NCBI GenBank assembly: GCA_946965045.2
Contig: OX337237.1
Location: forward strand, 1,984,001-2,048,000
Length of the DNA stretch: 64,000 nucleotides
Direction of reading: 5' to 3'
Source of the DNA: Epithemia pelagica
Taxonomy: Eukaryota > Bacillariophyta > Bacillariophyceae > Surirellales > Surirellaceae
The notes under the pieces are model-generated. The model was not told the DNA's origin, searched no databases, and was given only the letters and a program-made list of their open reading frames with translations. Both the position numbers and the translations under genes were made by a program. This document shows positions 34,401 through 45,526 of this stretch, in pieces (position 1 is the stretch's first letter; every line of letters begins with the position of its first letter).

Positions 34401-35027
34401 ACAGGTATTCCTGATTATAGTGAACTCAAAGGAGAAGAACATGATTGGTTGAATTCCATTTATGGAAATATTGATAAAGAACTTCCTCAAGACATGCCGA
34501 CGCCGTTAGGAAAGAAGGTCAGGATTTCTGCATTCTTTGATGCAAATCTATATCATGACCTCATCACAGGACGTGCAATGACCGGTGTGCTGATGTTTGT
34601 CAACAAGACCCCTGTAGATTGGTACTCCAAGAAACAAAGTACTGTCGCCACTGCGACGTTCACTTTAGAGTTCATAGCAGGACGTACTATGACTGATCAA
34701 GTTCTGGATCTTCAATACACGCTTAGGATGTTGGGAGTCCCTCTAGATTACCACACCTATGCATTTGGAGACAACAAGCCTATTATCACTCAGTCGACAG
34801 TGCCTGAATCACAGCTGACAAAACGTTGGAACGCCCTAGCTTTCCATCGAGTCCGTGAAGCCGTCGCAAGTGGGATCCTCAAGTTATATCACATTCCAGG
34901 AGCTGAGAACCCATCTGATGTTCTTACCAAATTCCTTGGATATCAACAAGCTTGGCCTCATCTCAAACCTTTGTTGTTTTGGATGGGTGATACTGCCAAC
35001 ATTTCCCCAAAGGGGAGTGATACCTAG
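31365..35027 (+). pseudogene. Copia-2 pol (IN-RT-RNase H)
   Basis: Three frames follow each other. 31365-32155 carries the post-protease region (HFGNTVDDTSAMIPG, MPMHPPTDEELDTLPTVVLS) and the integrase start (PAIDRGAKGAQVFVGRTTKF). 32156-33970 carries the rest of integrase (QHQNFAERTIGFLKDTC with the Glu) and RT up to EYIAVYV. 33897-35027 carries the RT end, RNase H (ISAFFDANL, EFIAG, FGDNKP) and the NPSDVLTKFLGY tail, with its stop 10 bp inside the LTR. A 5-bp deletion between 33931 and 33932 removes the two catalytic Asp codons of the YVDD box and shifts frame. The second integrase Asp appears lost at the 32155 frame change. Confidence 0.85.
35009..35017 (+). other. Copia-2 polypurine tract
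   Basis: AAAGGGGAG directly before TG of the 3' LTR, the typical plus-strand primer of copia elements. Confidence 0.85.
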
Positions 35028-35620
35028 ACCACCTATATTGGCTATATTCTCCAATAGGTAGTTCTATAGTCATGAAGAGTCGCGGAAAGTACGCGGCAGA
35101 TCAATCGCATATAGCCTAGATTCCTGTATGAATCTAGATTAGGCACGATTGAGTCACGAAGATCTATTCACTCCTAAATTATGTATACTCCACGATCAAA
35201 CTAGTCCTATGTCTCATAGGCTATGTTATATTTATATTCTCCAAGATCCGCTGGACTTAACCGTATCGCTCTAATCGCGGATTGAGGCGTATCAACCGTG
35301 CGTAAAGAGTCGCAACGGATAGTCTACAGCGAACTATTACGTCAAACTTACATATGCACCTCTAGGTGATATAGGCCTGTGCCGATGACCCTAGACGGCG
35401 ATCTTTTCCGTCTAGAAGCCTTTTACACCTCGATCCAAGATCCAGGATCACCTCAGTGGGAACCTGGGATCGAAAGGATCCAATCTAGATAATCACTTCA
35501 TGTTATCACAATATTTTATCATCAACTATTTGCAATACCCTATCTTATCGTAACTATACCATCGTCGTATCGTTTGTTGTTTCTACAACTTTCTAACCAA
35601 CCCTTCCTTCCAGCTTGTCA
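35018..35620 (+). repeat. Copia-2 3' LTR
   Basis: 603 bp, TGATACCTAG...CAGCTTGTCA, about 98.5 percent equal to 25712-26314 by eye; followed by target duplication CCAGT (35621-35625). Confidence 0.95.
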
Positions 35621-38600
35621 CCAGTGGCCCATACACCAACACTTTGAAGAAATTGTTTGTGATGGCTTTCTGTTAAGCCAGTACCTTGAAGGCACCAATA
35701 AACTGGTAAACCCAAGTAATTTGATGACTCTTTGCCCCTTTGGTTGATTTTTTAGCCTTGTAGAATTTCCTTGAGTACATTGTCTGCTTTTTTCCATGCT
35801 CGGTTGTTGAAAAGAGGCTTGCAAGATAGACATTCCTCACCCTCCAGTAGAGCTGACTCGGTGGCAGTACAACTCTTGGCACGCACTCGAAGAAAAACAA
35901 CGTTCTGTGGTACATCATTGCTTCAATTTCTTGGTTTGATTTGCCATCATTCCGAAGTGCTTTCTTTGCTCTATCCAAGGCGTCTGGGTCCCAGGCAAAG
36001 AACGCTTGTGACAGAGCAACAAAAAAGGCCTTCCGAAACTTGTGCTTCACCGGCACTTTTATGTGATCCATGTAATGCCACGGATCTCCCAACACAGATC
36101 TGAATTTATCAACAATTGCGCCTGGAGAACTAGAAAGATGAGAATTCTCTAAGGCAAAGCTGTCTTTGGATAGTGTCTCAAGATATTCAATGATTGCCAT
36201 CTCGTCACGAGTCAAACCACTCCGGAAATTAAGGTCTCTCTCAAAGAAGTTTCCAGAATTATCATTGCCCGTCATATTAGTCGCAGCCATTTCATGCTGA
36301 TTCACATCCACATTGTTTGCAGTGAATGTTGGACCGATAGCCTCCATATTTTTGTCTCCACCACTTTCTATTCTCTCATTTGAGAGATCGCAATCGTCCA
36401 CCAGTATTCGCCATTTTGGTTCCAACGGTGCTGGAGTATCCTCAGTCCTTTCATCATTTTGGTCATCCATTTCATTATCAGAAGGAGACGCTTTATGTAG
36501 CTTCAACATCGTTGTGGGGATTTGTACACGAAAAGGTTGGCCATCAAGGGCAGTATCTCGGAAATGGCAAATCGTGGCTGCCTTTCCATCTCCAGTGGTA
36601 AAACCAGGAATTCTCAGAAATGGTCCAAGAACTTTCTTGACTTCGACAATGCAGCTGCTTTTTTGCTTGCCCTGACAACCTTGGCTTGAGAACAACCGGT
36701 TCCTGCCAGATTGGATCATTGACAAAAGTGCCAATTGCTGCAATTGGGGTCTTTTCAGCGTCACCTGTAGTACCGTGAGATGGGATAACATCAACCTTAG
36801 TTCCTGCTGTAGCATTGTCCGTCTCCAGTCGATGGGCATAGTCCGGGAAACTGATTAGCTTTAGGTAACATTCTAAGGACTTGGTTGCGTCAAGAGCAGC
36901 ATACTCTAGCTGCTCTACCGTGAGATTTGAATTACCCCATTTGGAAGAACGGACACTGTCATCCTTACTCATCCTCTCCTGTAGTAACAACTCAACCAGT
37001 GCCTTCAAACCAATTCTAGCATCATGCACAAGGTCTCGGTCTTTTGCAAGTCGAGCAATGTCCATGCACTTCACGGTGTCTGTCACATCCCGAATGCCAA
37101 AGTCGTCACCAACTATTCGAATGTCACCAAGCACCCTCTTGCCGACAAATGTAATCATACTATCTCTGAACAAATCTAGCAATGAATCTGGCAACCTTGG
37201 TAGTTGCCATACATGCAAAAGCAGGGCTTTGATTGACCCGAACTCATTTTTGTATGCAATCTGCAATAGCCCAACTTTGTCCCGACCGTGTGGAGGAAAC
37301 TTTGTTTTCAACCCATATTCGTATTCCTCATCAAATCCAAGCACCCGATCTTCAATCGGACGTGAGTTCAGCTCTTTCCGAAGTAGTGCAATGGCCCTGT
37401 CAATCTCTTGCATAGATTTTACCAAGTGGTAGTCAGTCGCTTCAACAGAACATATTGGAATGTTGCCAGATGTATTCTCCACGTGCATTGCAACTGTTGG
37501 TATGGTTGAATTCAACTGCGTTTCCATTTTCTTCAGTGATGGCAAATGCTGACTGAAGAATGCAATATCTTCATTAGGTTTGTCCGTAAACAAGAATTTT
37601 GGATGTGCAAATCCATACGCAGAGAGAGTTTCCTTGACACTGGCCAAGGCACGGACCATTTAATCATGGCCGTCGGTAACCACATGAAACTGAAGCCGAA
37701 CTTCACCAAGTTCATTGGTTGCCGTGACAAGGCCTCGAAAGACTCTGCCTCCTCTGAATCGAGTTAATTGTTTAGCTTCTTTATAGGATACGTCCCAGCG
37801 AGGAACTGAAGCTGTCCTTTTTTTAAGCTCACGAAGCATGTGGTCTTCCAGCAAATTTTCATATAACTTGAACGCATGACTGAGATAGTTTGGCGAACAA
37901 GTTCGACCGGCATAGAGCTCTCTATTCGTGAAATTGCTAAACATAGAAACGTCAAGGGCTGGATTGAATTGTTTCTTTCTTGCTATTTCATTCTCTCTCT
38001 GTAACCACTTCCGACTGTGAGTTTTCCGACTAAGCTCGTCTATCAACGCAGCCATCTGCTTGGGACGAATCCCCAAAATGAAGAGGGATCGCATCAGATC
38101 AACAACTATATTGTCCAGACCCGACTTGTGCTTCAAAAATGCTGGAAAATATGACCCTGCATTGTAAGGCAAGGTGGTAAGTATGGCTTCAGAACTTCCA
38201 ATCCAGGTATATGGATCGCCCTGTCTTTTGTCGCGTTTTTCCTCGCACTCCTTGCATATGTATCGGCGTGCCATTACAAAGTAGTGGCCTGTTAATGACT
38301 GCACCCGCCGTGCCACATGGTCTGGCCAACCGTGTGTACAAACAGTTTTCTTGCAATGAGTATTTGGACATTGGAAAAGTCCCCAACGAATATCTGGGAG
38401 CCAGACAAAGACATCTTGATAATAACCCTGCTCTGAAAACTCAATTGAGAGATTAGAACAAATTTTTTTTGCATGGTATGTGCAAATCCAATAATCATTT
38501 GTTTGTAGCATTGTGGTTAGCCAGCGATCAACAAGCTGATTGTTGATTGCCGGTGTTTCCTTCTGTATTTGTAGACGAATTGCCCTCAAATATCGATCCA

Positions 38601-38756
38601 TAATGGAATTGGCCTCTTCTTCAATGTCCACTTCTTGAAAATTATCTTCATCAGGTTCATCAGTCGACTCATCATCACTGTCGTCAAAATTGTCATCATC
38701 AAAGTCATAGCTATAGTCAATGTCCCTCTCTTGCAAGTTGTCTTCGACTGCATTGT
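35621..38756 (-). pseudogene. DUF6729-like / RNase-H-like / 3'-5' exonuclease protein, main part
   Basis: The largest piece of the split minus-strand gene. After an acidic stretch (38720-38630) comes a Cys/His region (WGLFQCPNTHCKKTVCTHGW, then RRYICKECEEKRDKRQGD, PYTWIGSSEAILTTLP and GLDNIVVDLMRSLFILGIRP) that I recognise as DUF6729-like. Next are FHVVTDGHD, an in-frame TAA at 37662-37660, and KFLFTDKPNEDIAFF, looking like an RNase-H-type fold. The exonuclease follows: VLGFDEEYEYG, FVGKRVLGDIRIVGDDFGI and YAALDATKSLECY supply DEDD-type acidic residues. The C-terminus (VLGDPWHYMDHIKVP, FECVPRVVLPPSQLYWRVR) is also typical of the family. Frame changes near 36690 and 35745 and the TAA make it a pseudogene. 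It is bounded by Copia-3 upstream and Copia-2 downstream. Proteins of this type are multicopy in fungi and fish and probably mobile; that is inference. Confidence 0.75.
38752..38756. repeat. Copia-3 target-site duplication, left copy
   Basis: ATTGT; the partner is at 57772-57776, beyond the hAT insertion that separated it from its LTR. Confidence 0.9.
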
Positions 38757-38977
38757 TGTGAGGTTGTATATGCACCTATGCTGACATCACCTACTCTCCA
38801 TCTTACTCTCGATTCACAAGATTCCTCCTCGTTCCATACGATTCATTCTTCCAATTTATGTTCCGCATCATCTTACGTGAAATGTTCCGTATCAAGTTCC
38901 GTATCAAACTTTATTACGTAAGACTAGTTTTAACAAAGTATTCTAAAGCTCACAACTTCGAAAACATACAGATCTCA
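38757..38977 (+). repeat. Copia-3 5' LTR
   Basis: 221 bp; differs from the 3' copy only in TAAGACTAG versus TACGAATAG. Confidence 0.95.
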
Positions 38978-38992
38978 GGTTATGAGCCCAAG
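38978..38992 (+). other. Copia-3 primer-binding site (half tRNA-Met type)
   Basis: GGTTATGAGCCCAAG directly follows the LTR. Its complement GGGCTCATAACC is an anticodon stem-loop with anticodon CAT. Drosophila copia and yeast Ty5 are known to use initiator tRNA-Met cut in the anticodon loop, with a PBS of this kind. Confidence 0.65.
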
Positions 38993-39110
38993 TGTATTGC
39001 TCTGTTTGAACGACCGTTTGACTGAGTAACTACGCGTTAACCTCTTTTTAAGTTGTCTTTGAAATTGCAAAGTTCTCACCATTGTTACCACTGGGTTTCA
39101 AGCTCAAGCA

Positions 39111-40445
39111 ATGGACGCTGCTGCTGCTAATGCCTTAGCGCAGGCTATTCAGGCTCTCGCAGCTGCGATTCCTGGTCCTCCTCCCGCAGTGGCCGCTGCT
39201 CCTGATATGGTTTCCCCGTACGAGGGAGGCACTCTTGACCTAACGTCTTGCACAGGCACTGGCTTGTTCCGCGCTGGATGTGACCCGCTGGATAGCAAGT
39301 TCACCGGGAAAGTTGAAGATCTACACCTATTCCTAGCCGACTTGCGCACTCGCGTTGAAACCTGCCATTGGAATTTGGCAACTCACGGAATTTTGGATGT
39401 CACAGTTGGAGGTACGACCTTCAAGTTACTCGACGATTATGGAAAAGTGACCGAAGCTCAAGTTGAAGCTGCTCGTATCACGCGTTCTGCTGCGTCACAC
39501 AGGACAAAACAAAACGCTCAAATGATGTACGAATGCCTCATGGCATCCATCACCGACGAAGCCAAGTCCGCCCTTGCATCACGTGGTGACGTCGATTTCA
39601 ATAATGATGGACCCAAGCTCTTCTACCATCTGGTGTCCGAGCTTTTCACTGCAACATTCTCCAACGCACAAGCTACGAGAGATAAATTGTCCGAGTTTCA
39701 CCCACGACGCTTTAAGTACGACGTAACCCAGGTGAACAATTTCATCCGTTCAGCTATCAAGACCTTGAAGGCTGCTTCTGCGACTGGTGGATCCATTACA
39801 GATCAAGAAATCTTGTATTTTCAATTCAAGGCCTATAAGAAAATCAAGGCTCCCGCGGAATGGACGTCTCACATTTTGTTTTTGGAGGCTAAAGCGTCCA
39901 GCACTCCAACCTATGCTCCAGATACGCTCTACAACGAAGCGCAAGCCAAGTACAACAACTTGGTGAACTCTGGACTCTGGAAACCGTCTGATAAGACACC
40001 AGAGGAGCAAACCTTGGCCATGGTTGCTCAACAATCCAACAAGTCGTCTTCTGGTACCAAGTCGAACAAGCGCAAAGCGGAATCCAAGGCCTCAGATGGC
40101 GACAAAGATAAGAAACAGCCTCCTTTTGCTCATAAGGATGGCAAACTCGGTGATTCAAAAGAGTGGAATGGGAAAACCTATTACTGGTGCCCAGCGAACC
40201 ACAAATACTCTCATTGGCATACGCACAAGGTAGAGGATTGTAACACCTACAAGAAGATGAAGGCCGGAGGCAGTGGCAAAAAGGAAGCACCTAAAAAGCA
40301 AATTGGTTCTGGTGTGGCCGCTGAAGTTGCTGTCAATGTGGACAAGCTCAAAAAGGGAATGGCCGCAATCCTTCCTGGCAGCGAGTTCGATACTGATGAT
40401 TTGGCCGATGCTCTTGCAGCCATCATCAAGAATGGCAGTGAATGA
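39111..40445 (+). CDS. Copia-3 gag
   Basis: A 444-aa open frame starting MDAAAANALAQAIQALAAAI. The centre is a helical capsid-like domain (LFLADLRTRVETCHWNL, then SEFHPRRFKYDVTQVNNFI and LYFQFKAYKKIKAPAEWTSH). A basic linker follows (about residues 310-345), then a CHHC-type knuckle, YYWCPANHKYSHWHTHKVEDC in outline with C, H, H and C conserved. It ends with TGA at 40443-40445 in the same frame as pol. There are no internal lesions. An upstream start is excluded by the LTR leader; ATG 39111 is the first in this frame. Confidence 0.9.
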   Translation: MDAAAANALAQAIQALAAAIPGPPPAVAAAPDMVSPYEGGTLDLTSCTGTGLFRAGCDPLDSKFTGKVEDLHLFLADLRTRVETCHWNLATHGILDVTVGGTTFKLLDDYGKVTEAQVEAARITRSAASHRTKQNAQMMYECLMASITDEAKSALASRGDVDFNNDGPKLFYHLVSELFTATFSNAQATRDKLSEFHPRRFKYDVTQVNNFIRSAIKTLKAASATGGSITDQEILYFQFKAYKKIKAPAEWTSHILFLEAKASSTPTYAPDTLYNEAQAKYNNLVNSGLWKPSDKTPEEQTLAMVAQQSNKSSSGTKSNKRKAESKASDGDKDKKQPPFAHKDGKLGDSKEWNGKTYYWCPANHKYSHWHTHKVEDCNTYKKMKAGGSGKKEAPKKQIGSGVAAEVAVNVDKLKKGMAAILPGSEFDTDDLADALAAIIKNGSE

Positions 40446-43400
40446 TTGCTACCCTCATGGGATGCATTCATGGCATTTTGGCCGTTTGTTGTTTTTCTTA
40501 CGATCAAAATGAATATTGTCGCGTTCCATGAGGTTCTGTCATGGGTCAAGTGGATTGTGAAGTTTTTCTCCGCTCGAACCAAACCATTCAAAGTCGTCAA
40601 CAAGCCTTTCCGGCGTCGTCCGCCCCGAACTCGAATCCACAGATCAAGTGTGGGCCGCCGTCTCCCAGTTGACATCACCATAAAATTGCCTCGTATATTG
40701 TTATGTCTCGCGGCGCTGCAAATTGACCAAAAGATTCGGTGGATTGCAGTGGGTCATCTTTCCAAACAAGCCAACAAAACGTTTCACTTCCAAGACGTTG
40801 ATTGTTGCGTTGATACCTCTCGAACCCGAGGGAGGACCAAAAAGAAGTCATTCTTCCGCCAGGCCAAACAATTGGCATCCTTGTTCATCCCAACCAAGAA
40901 TCCATTGATCGATTTGGCTATTAATGGCACGTCCACCACAAGCTCGGATGACCGTCCTCGTACTGCCGTCTTCGATTCTGACGCCGACAAGTTTCTCATC
41001 GACTCTGGTGCCTCTCATCACCTGTGGAAGTACCGTAGAGCCTTCTCATCCTACCGTCCCTTGACCAAAGAAGAAAGAATGAAGGAAGCCTTGCTCGGCG
41101 TAAATGGAGAAACTGTCATGCCCTTAGGCATAGGAACCGTTCCAATCAAGTCAGAAGATGACTTGAACATGATTCACACCATCGAATTGCGAGATGTGCG
41201 GCACTTACCTTCTGCCCCTCTCAACATTATGGTGCCCCAAGTCTTTGTTCGACAACGACAAGAAGAAGGAGACACAAAAGCTCGCTGTTCAATTGATGAT
41301 ATGAGCATAGAGTTAGAGTGGCTCAGTACCAAGGATCAAAAAGTGAGCAAATACGTACCGCTCAACAAGAACAACGTCGGTATGTGCTTTACAGCCCCTG
41401 GTTTCCGTCGTTTCCGTGCATTCATGGCTCTTGCAATGCCTGCCAACCCGGTCTCTGACTCAGAAGATGAAGATGATCCTGAGCTTCCGCCTCCTGATCC
41501 TCCGCCCGATGATGAAGACCAAGAGCCCCAGCCGATTCATCCAATCCGGTCGTCACCATCCGAGGGAGTGACAACCAATTTCACCACGGATCCCAATGTC
41601 TTGCCACCCATTGTGGAAGATGAACCATTGTTGCGTTCGGACCAAGACCTCTTGATGCAATATTACGAGCGATTGGGTCACTGCTCCTTTCAACAACTGA
41701 AACAACTAGCAGAAAAAGGCGTGATCCCGAAACGGTTAGCAAAGGTTGCGCCTCCCAAATGTCCCAGCTGCCTCTATGGGAAAGCGCACAAGAAACCTTG
41801 GCGCACCCACAAGGTGGATCCGAAGATTCGCACTTCAACAGTCCCTGGCGCAGTCGTGAGCATGGACCAGTTGGAATCCCCAGTTCCTGGTCTCGTACCA
41901 ACAGGAAAGGGCCAACCGACCAAGAAAAGATTCAAAGGTGCCACAGTGTTTGTTGACCACGCGTCCGATTTGACTTACGTGCATTTAATGCACGCCCTTA
42001 CCACCGAAGAAACCTTGGAGGCAAAACACGAGTTCGAAAGATTCGCGCAACGGCATGGTGTTACCGTCCAGCATTATCATTGTGACAATGGACGATTTGC
42101 GGACAAGGAGTTTGTGAACGATGTCAAAAACGCACTCCAAACAATTTCTTTCTGTGGCGTGGGAGCCCACCATCAGAATGGGATCGCGGAAAGGCGACTT
42201 CGAGACCTCACCGAAAGCGCAAGAACGATGATCCTTCATGCTGCTCACAGATGGCCGAAAACCATCACAGCAAATTTGTGGCCACAAGCGGTGAAGCATG
42301 CAACGAACATTCGCAATGCACTCCCACGTAACAACAAAGCAAAATCTCCCATCTCCATCTTTTCCAACTCCGATGTGGAACCAAACACCAAACACTTTCA
42401 TCCTTTTGGTTGCCCCGTTTACGTGCTCCAAGCTCCACTCCAGACAGGAAGCCCTCATCCCAAATGGGCAGAACGATCTCGAGTTGGTGTATTGTTGTGT
42501 CACTCGCCCCATCATGCTGCTTCTGTTCCTCTCATCCTGTCTACGCAAACTGGTCTTGTAAGCCCACAATTCCATTGCGTGTATGACGACAAATTCGAGA
42601 CAGTGAAGAACGAACAACATGACACAAGCATTTGGAAGCAAAAGGCGTTAGTGCACAAAGGAGATGAAAATAGATCTGACCATCTGATCTCGCGTCCCTT
42701 GACACGACGATCACGTACACAACAACAACAACAACAACAACAAGAATCCAACTTACCCAACTTTGGGAACAACATCCCACAGGCCTTGCTCGAATTACCC
42801 GATCTCTTGACGGGTGCAATTCCGCAAGTGCCTGCTGACGATCCAGCTCCTCTTCCTGATGCCGAACCCGAGCCACCGATAGCTCCTGTTCCACCAGAAG
42901 AGACTCCACAACCATACCCAGTGGACATTGCCCCCACAGGGCAAACCAGGACCGGTCGACAAGTGCGTCCCCCTTCTCGATTGTCGTTGATTGCTTACCA
43001 TTGTTGTTTTATGGCTCAGGATGTGGCCAAGACTTTGGCCGACTATCATCCTTTGGCACTGCTGCAGATGATGAGCACCGCCGCCATCAAGCCAGATGTT
43101 ATGCCCTTGCATATCGCTCTCCAACAAGAAGATAGCGACAAGTTCATTCAGGCCATGGTGAAGGAACTCAAACAGCACGCTGAATTGAAGCATTGGAAGA
43201 TCGTGCATAAAGCTCAAGTTCCACCCAACGCAAAACCAATCCCCATGGTTTGGTCGTTTATGCGCAAAAAGGACCCAGCTGGGGCAATCATTAAATGGAA
43301 AGCTCGCCTCTGTGCTGGAGGCCACAGACAGGTTTTTGGTGATACCTACTGGTCCACCTTTTCCCCTGTTGTTGCATGGCCAACCGTCCGGTGCATCTTC

Positions 43401-44723
43401 ATCCTGGCGTTGATTTTGGGATGGGACATGCGATCGATTGACTTCATTATGGCGTACACTCAAGCAAAGGTGAAGACGGATATCTTCATGCAATTGCCAA
43501 AAGGTACCACATTGCCCGGCCTTGACCCGAATAAACACTTGCTGAAGCTCCAACAAAACTTGTATGGCTTGAAAGACGCCAAGTGACTTCACATAAAAGA
43601 TGGACTCCTCAAGCAAGGCTTCAAACAATCCAACGTTGATCCCTGTTTATTCTCAAAGGGCGTCGTTCTTCTCGTCCTGTATATTGACGACGCAGCCTTC
43701 TTCTCTCCGGATCCGAAAGCCATTGACCGAGAAGTAGCGCTGCTCCAAAAGTCCTTTGACCTAACAGACGATGGTCCACTGTTGGACTATCTTGGAGCCC
43801 GATTCATTCGACATGAGGATGGGCGCGTTGAGTTGCAACAACAGAAGTTGATCGACAACTGCTTGAATCATCTTGGTCTGGGCCTCTCTCAAGAAAATGT
43901 CAAGATGCATGACACTCCAGCCGAAGCCAATAAGATCCTACACGCGGACTCTGATGGCCCCACTCGGAAGCAAGACTGGAACTACCGTGCCGTGATTGGT
44001 TCCCTCAATTATCTTCAAGCTATGTCTCGCCCGGATCTATCCTATGCTGTGCATCAATGTGCTATGTTCTGTAACGATCCTAAGCTATCCCATGAGGTGG
44101 CAGTCAAACGAATTTGCCGCTATCTACGTGCGACCCGTGATAAAGGTCTGTTCTTCCGACCGAATGTTCGTGAAGGATTCAAGTGCTACGTGGATGCTGA
44201 TTGGGCTGGTAACTGGAATAAGAATAGGCCCAACGATCCTGCTGGTGCGCTCTCGCGCACAGGCTACGTGATTGTGTACGCTGGTTGTCCGCTGGTATGG
44301 GGATCCAAGATGCAGTAATTGGTAGCGCTCAGCACGACCAAAGCGGAAATTATTGCCCTCTCAACAGCCCTACGCGAAGTCATTCATCTCCAGAATCTCT
44401 TAGAAGAATTACGTGAGTCTGGTTTTCCAATTCCCTTCTCCAAGGCACAGGTTCAATGTCGCACTTTCGAAGACAACGCTGCTTGTATTGAAGTTGCTAC
44501 GTCAGAGCCTAAGATCCGACCACGAACCAAGCATCTTGCGGTTCGTCTTTTTCATTTCCGCAGTCATGTGGAGAATGGGCGTATTACCATCGAACATGTG
44601 CCCTCTCAGGAACAATTGGCTGATATCTTTACCAAACCTTTGCCACGGGATTCGTTTCGCCGTTTACGGGATCGATTGCTTCATTGGTCTTCCGATCCGG
44701 TCCCGCAGCACGAGGGAGTGTGA
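40446..44723 (+). pseudogene. Copia-3 pol (PR-GAG_pre-IN-RT-RNase H)
   Basis: One frame of about 1425 codons with two stops. Protease FLIDSGASHHLW (Asp at residue 186); pre-integrase LGHCSFQQLKQLAEKG with CPSCLYGKAHKKPW; integrase Asp 474 (SMDQLESP), Asp 547 (HCDNGRF) and Glu 582 (GIAERRLRDLT), a D,D35E core. A polyglutamine run (CAA)n lies at 42719-42742. RT has KARLCAGGHRQ, NLYGLKDAK, then TGA at 43584-43586 where the family has Trp, then LYIDDAAFFS. RNase H has YVDADWAG, then TAA at 44316-44318, STTKAEIIAL and FEDNAACIEV. It ends in ADIFTKPLP and a stop inside the 3' LTR. Two point mutations are the only visible damage. Confidence 0.9.
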
Positions 44724-44939
44724 GGTTGTATATGCACCTATGCTGACATCACCTACTCTCCATCTTACTCTCGATTCACAAGATTCCTCCTCGTTCCATA
44801 CGATTCATTCTTCCAATTTATGTTCCGCATCATCTTACGTGAAATGTTCCGTATCAAGTTCCGTATCAAACTTTATTACGTACGAATAGTTTTAACAAAG
44901 TATTCTAAAGCTCACAACTTCGAAAACATACAGATCTCA
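44719..44939 (+). repeat. Copia-3 3' LTR
   Basis: 221 bp. The last 6 bases (44934-44939) form part of the 8-bp target duplication of the adjoining hAT element. Preceded by a purine-rich GAGGGAG. Confidence 0.95.
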
Positions 44940-44941
44940 AT
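44934..44941. repeat. hAT target-site duplication, left copy
   Basis: ATCTCAAT; repeated at 57766-57773. It spans the Copia-3 LTR end (ATCTCA) and the first two bases (AT) of the Copia-3 target duplication. Confidence 0.95.
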
Positions 44942-45526
44942 CAGAGTTGTGAAGTACCAAATTACCAATTTCACCAAATTATATCATTTTGTACTTTCCT
45001 TTACGGTAATTTGTCAAAGTCCAAGTACACCTTTCACAATCATTGATATTAGCCCAAAGTACGAAAGTCCCACACCCCCTTTTCCAATTATCTCATTTAA
45101 ATTACCAAATTACACCTACCCCCCAATTTCCATGTAATTTTATGTCCCAAAGTCCTTCCCCCCCCAATCCACGACGGTACTTCATGTATCCAAGTCCCTT
45201 CCCAGAGTCACATGACCCGTACTTTAATTACCGAAGTCCATCCACATTACATCTCCTTATCGCCCAATAAGTACAAAATCACTCCTCATCTCACCCAATA
45301 GGTACTTTTCATTCCCCAACCATTCATTGACATCTCCAATATTCCAAATGATCACATACAAACGATGAGATAACAGATGAGATATGAGGCCTGAGGGTCA
45401 TCGATCATCTGCACCTCTGCTTTGTGCTACCTCAAAAACACACTCGTGAATGTGTTTCCAACTGATCTTCCACAGTGTCCACTCCCCAATCTTCATTGTT
45501 CCCATCCCAGCTTGCTTAAGAGCTCA
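44942..45526 (+). promoter_or_regulatory. hAT left subterminal region and upstream region of transposase
   Basis: No gene. Several copies of AAGTAC or AAAGTCC-type motifs (GAAGTACC 44952, CAAGTACACC 45022, AAAGTACGAAAGTCC 45057, AAGTCCTTCC 45150) and AATTACC/TTACGG runs. Similar motif density is seen at the right end, as expected for binding sites recognised by a hAT transposase. Confidence 0.5.

Larger units (their letters stand above)
25712..35620 (+). mobile_element. Copia-2: complete Ty1/copia element carrying a DNA transposon
   Basis: A 9909-bp plus-strand element with 603-bp LTRs, 5-bp target duplication CCAGT, a polypurine tract AAAGGGGAG immediately before the right LTR (35009-35017), and gag-PR-IN-RT-RNase H in copia order. 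The left LTR begins TA instead of TG. LTRs differ at about 9 of 603 positions, so it is the oldest of the complete LTR elements here. It is disabled by the 1781-bp insertion in gag, frame changes near 30230, 31400 and 32155, and a 5-bp deletion at the RT active site. It lies inside the DUF6729-like gene. Confidence 0.95.
38757..44939 (+). mobile_element. Copia-3: nearly intact Ty1/copia element
   Basis: A 6183-bp plus-strand element with 221-bp LTRs (TGTGAGGTTG...CAGATCTCA) that differ at 2 positions. Gag and pol are in one frame separated by a TGA; pol has two further stops (43584 and 44316) but no frameshift over 4.2 kb. Its 5-bp duplication ATTGT is found left at 38752-38756 and right only after skipping the hAT (57772-57776). 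Removal of everything in between restores the host reading frame ...NHLNDN|AVEDNLQE.... The protease is of the DSGAS type, unlike Copia-1, so this is a different copia lineage. Confidence 0.95.

Noticed and set aside
36881-37432. Plus-strand 183-codon frame opposite the exonuclease domain
   Set aside because: Shadow of the minus-strand coding sequence; the minus frame carries the exonuclease motifs.
38757-44939. Copia-3 inserted without target duplication
   Set aside because: Local flanks do not match, but the right duplication ATTGT is found at 57772-57776 once the hAT is taken into account.
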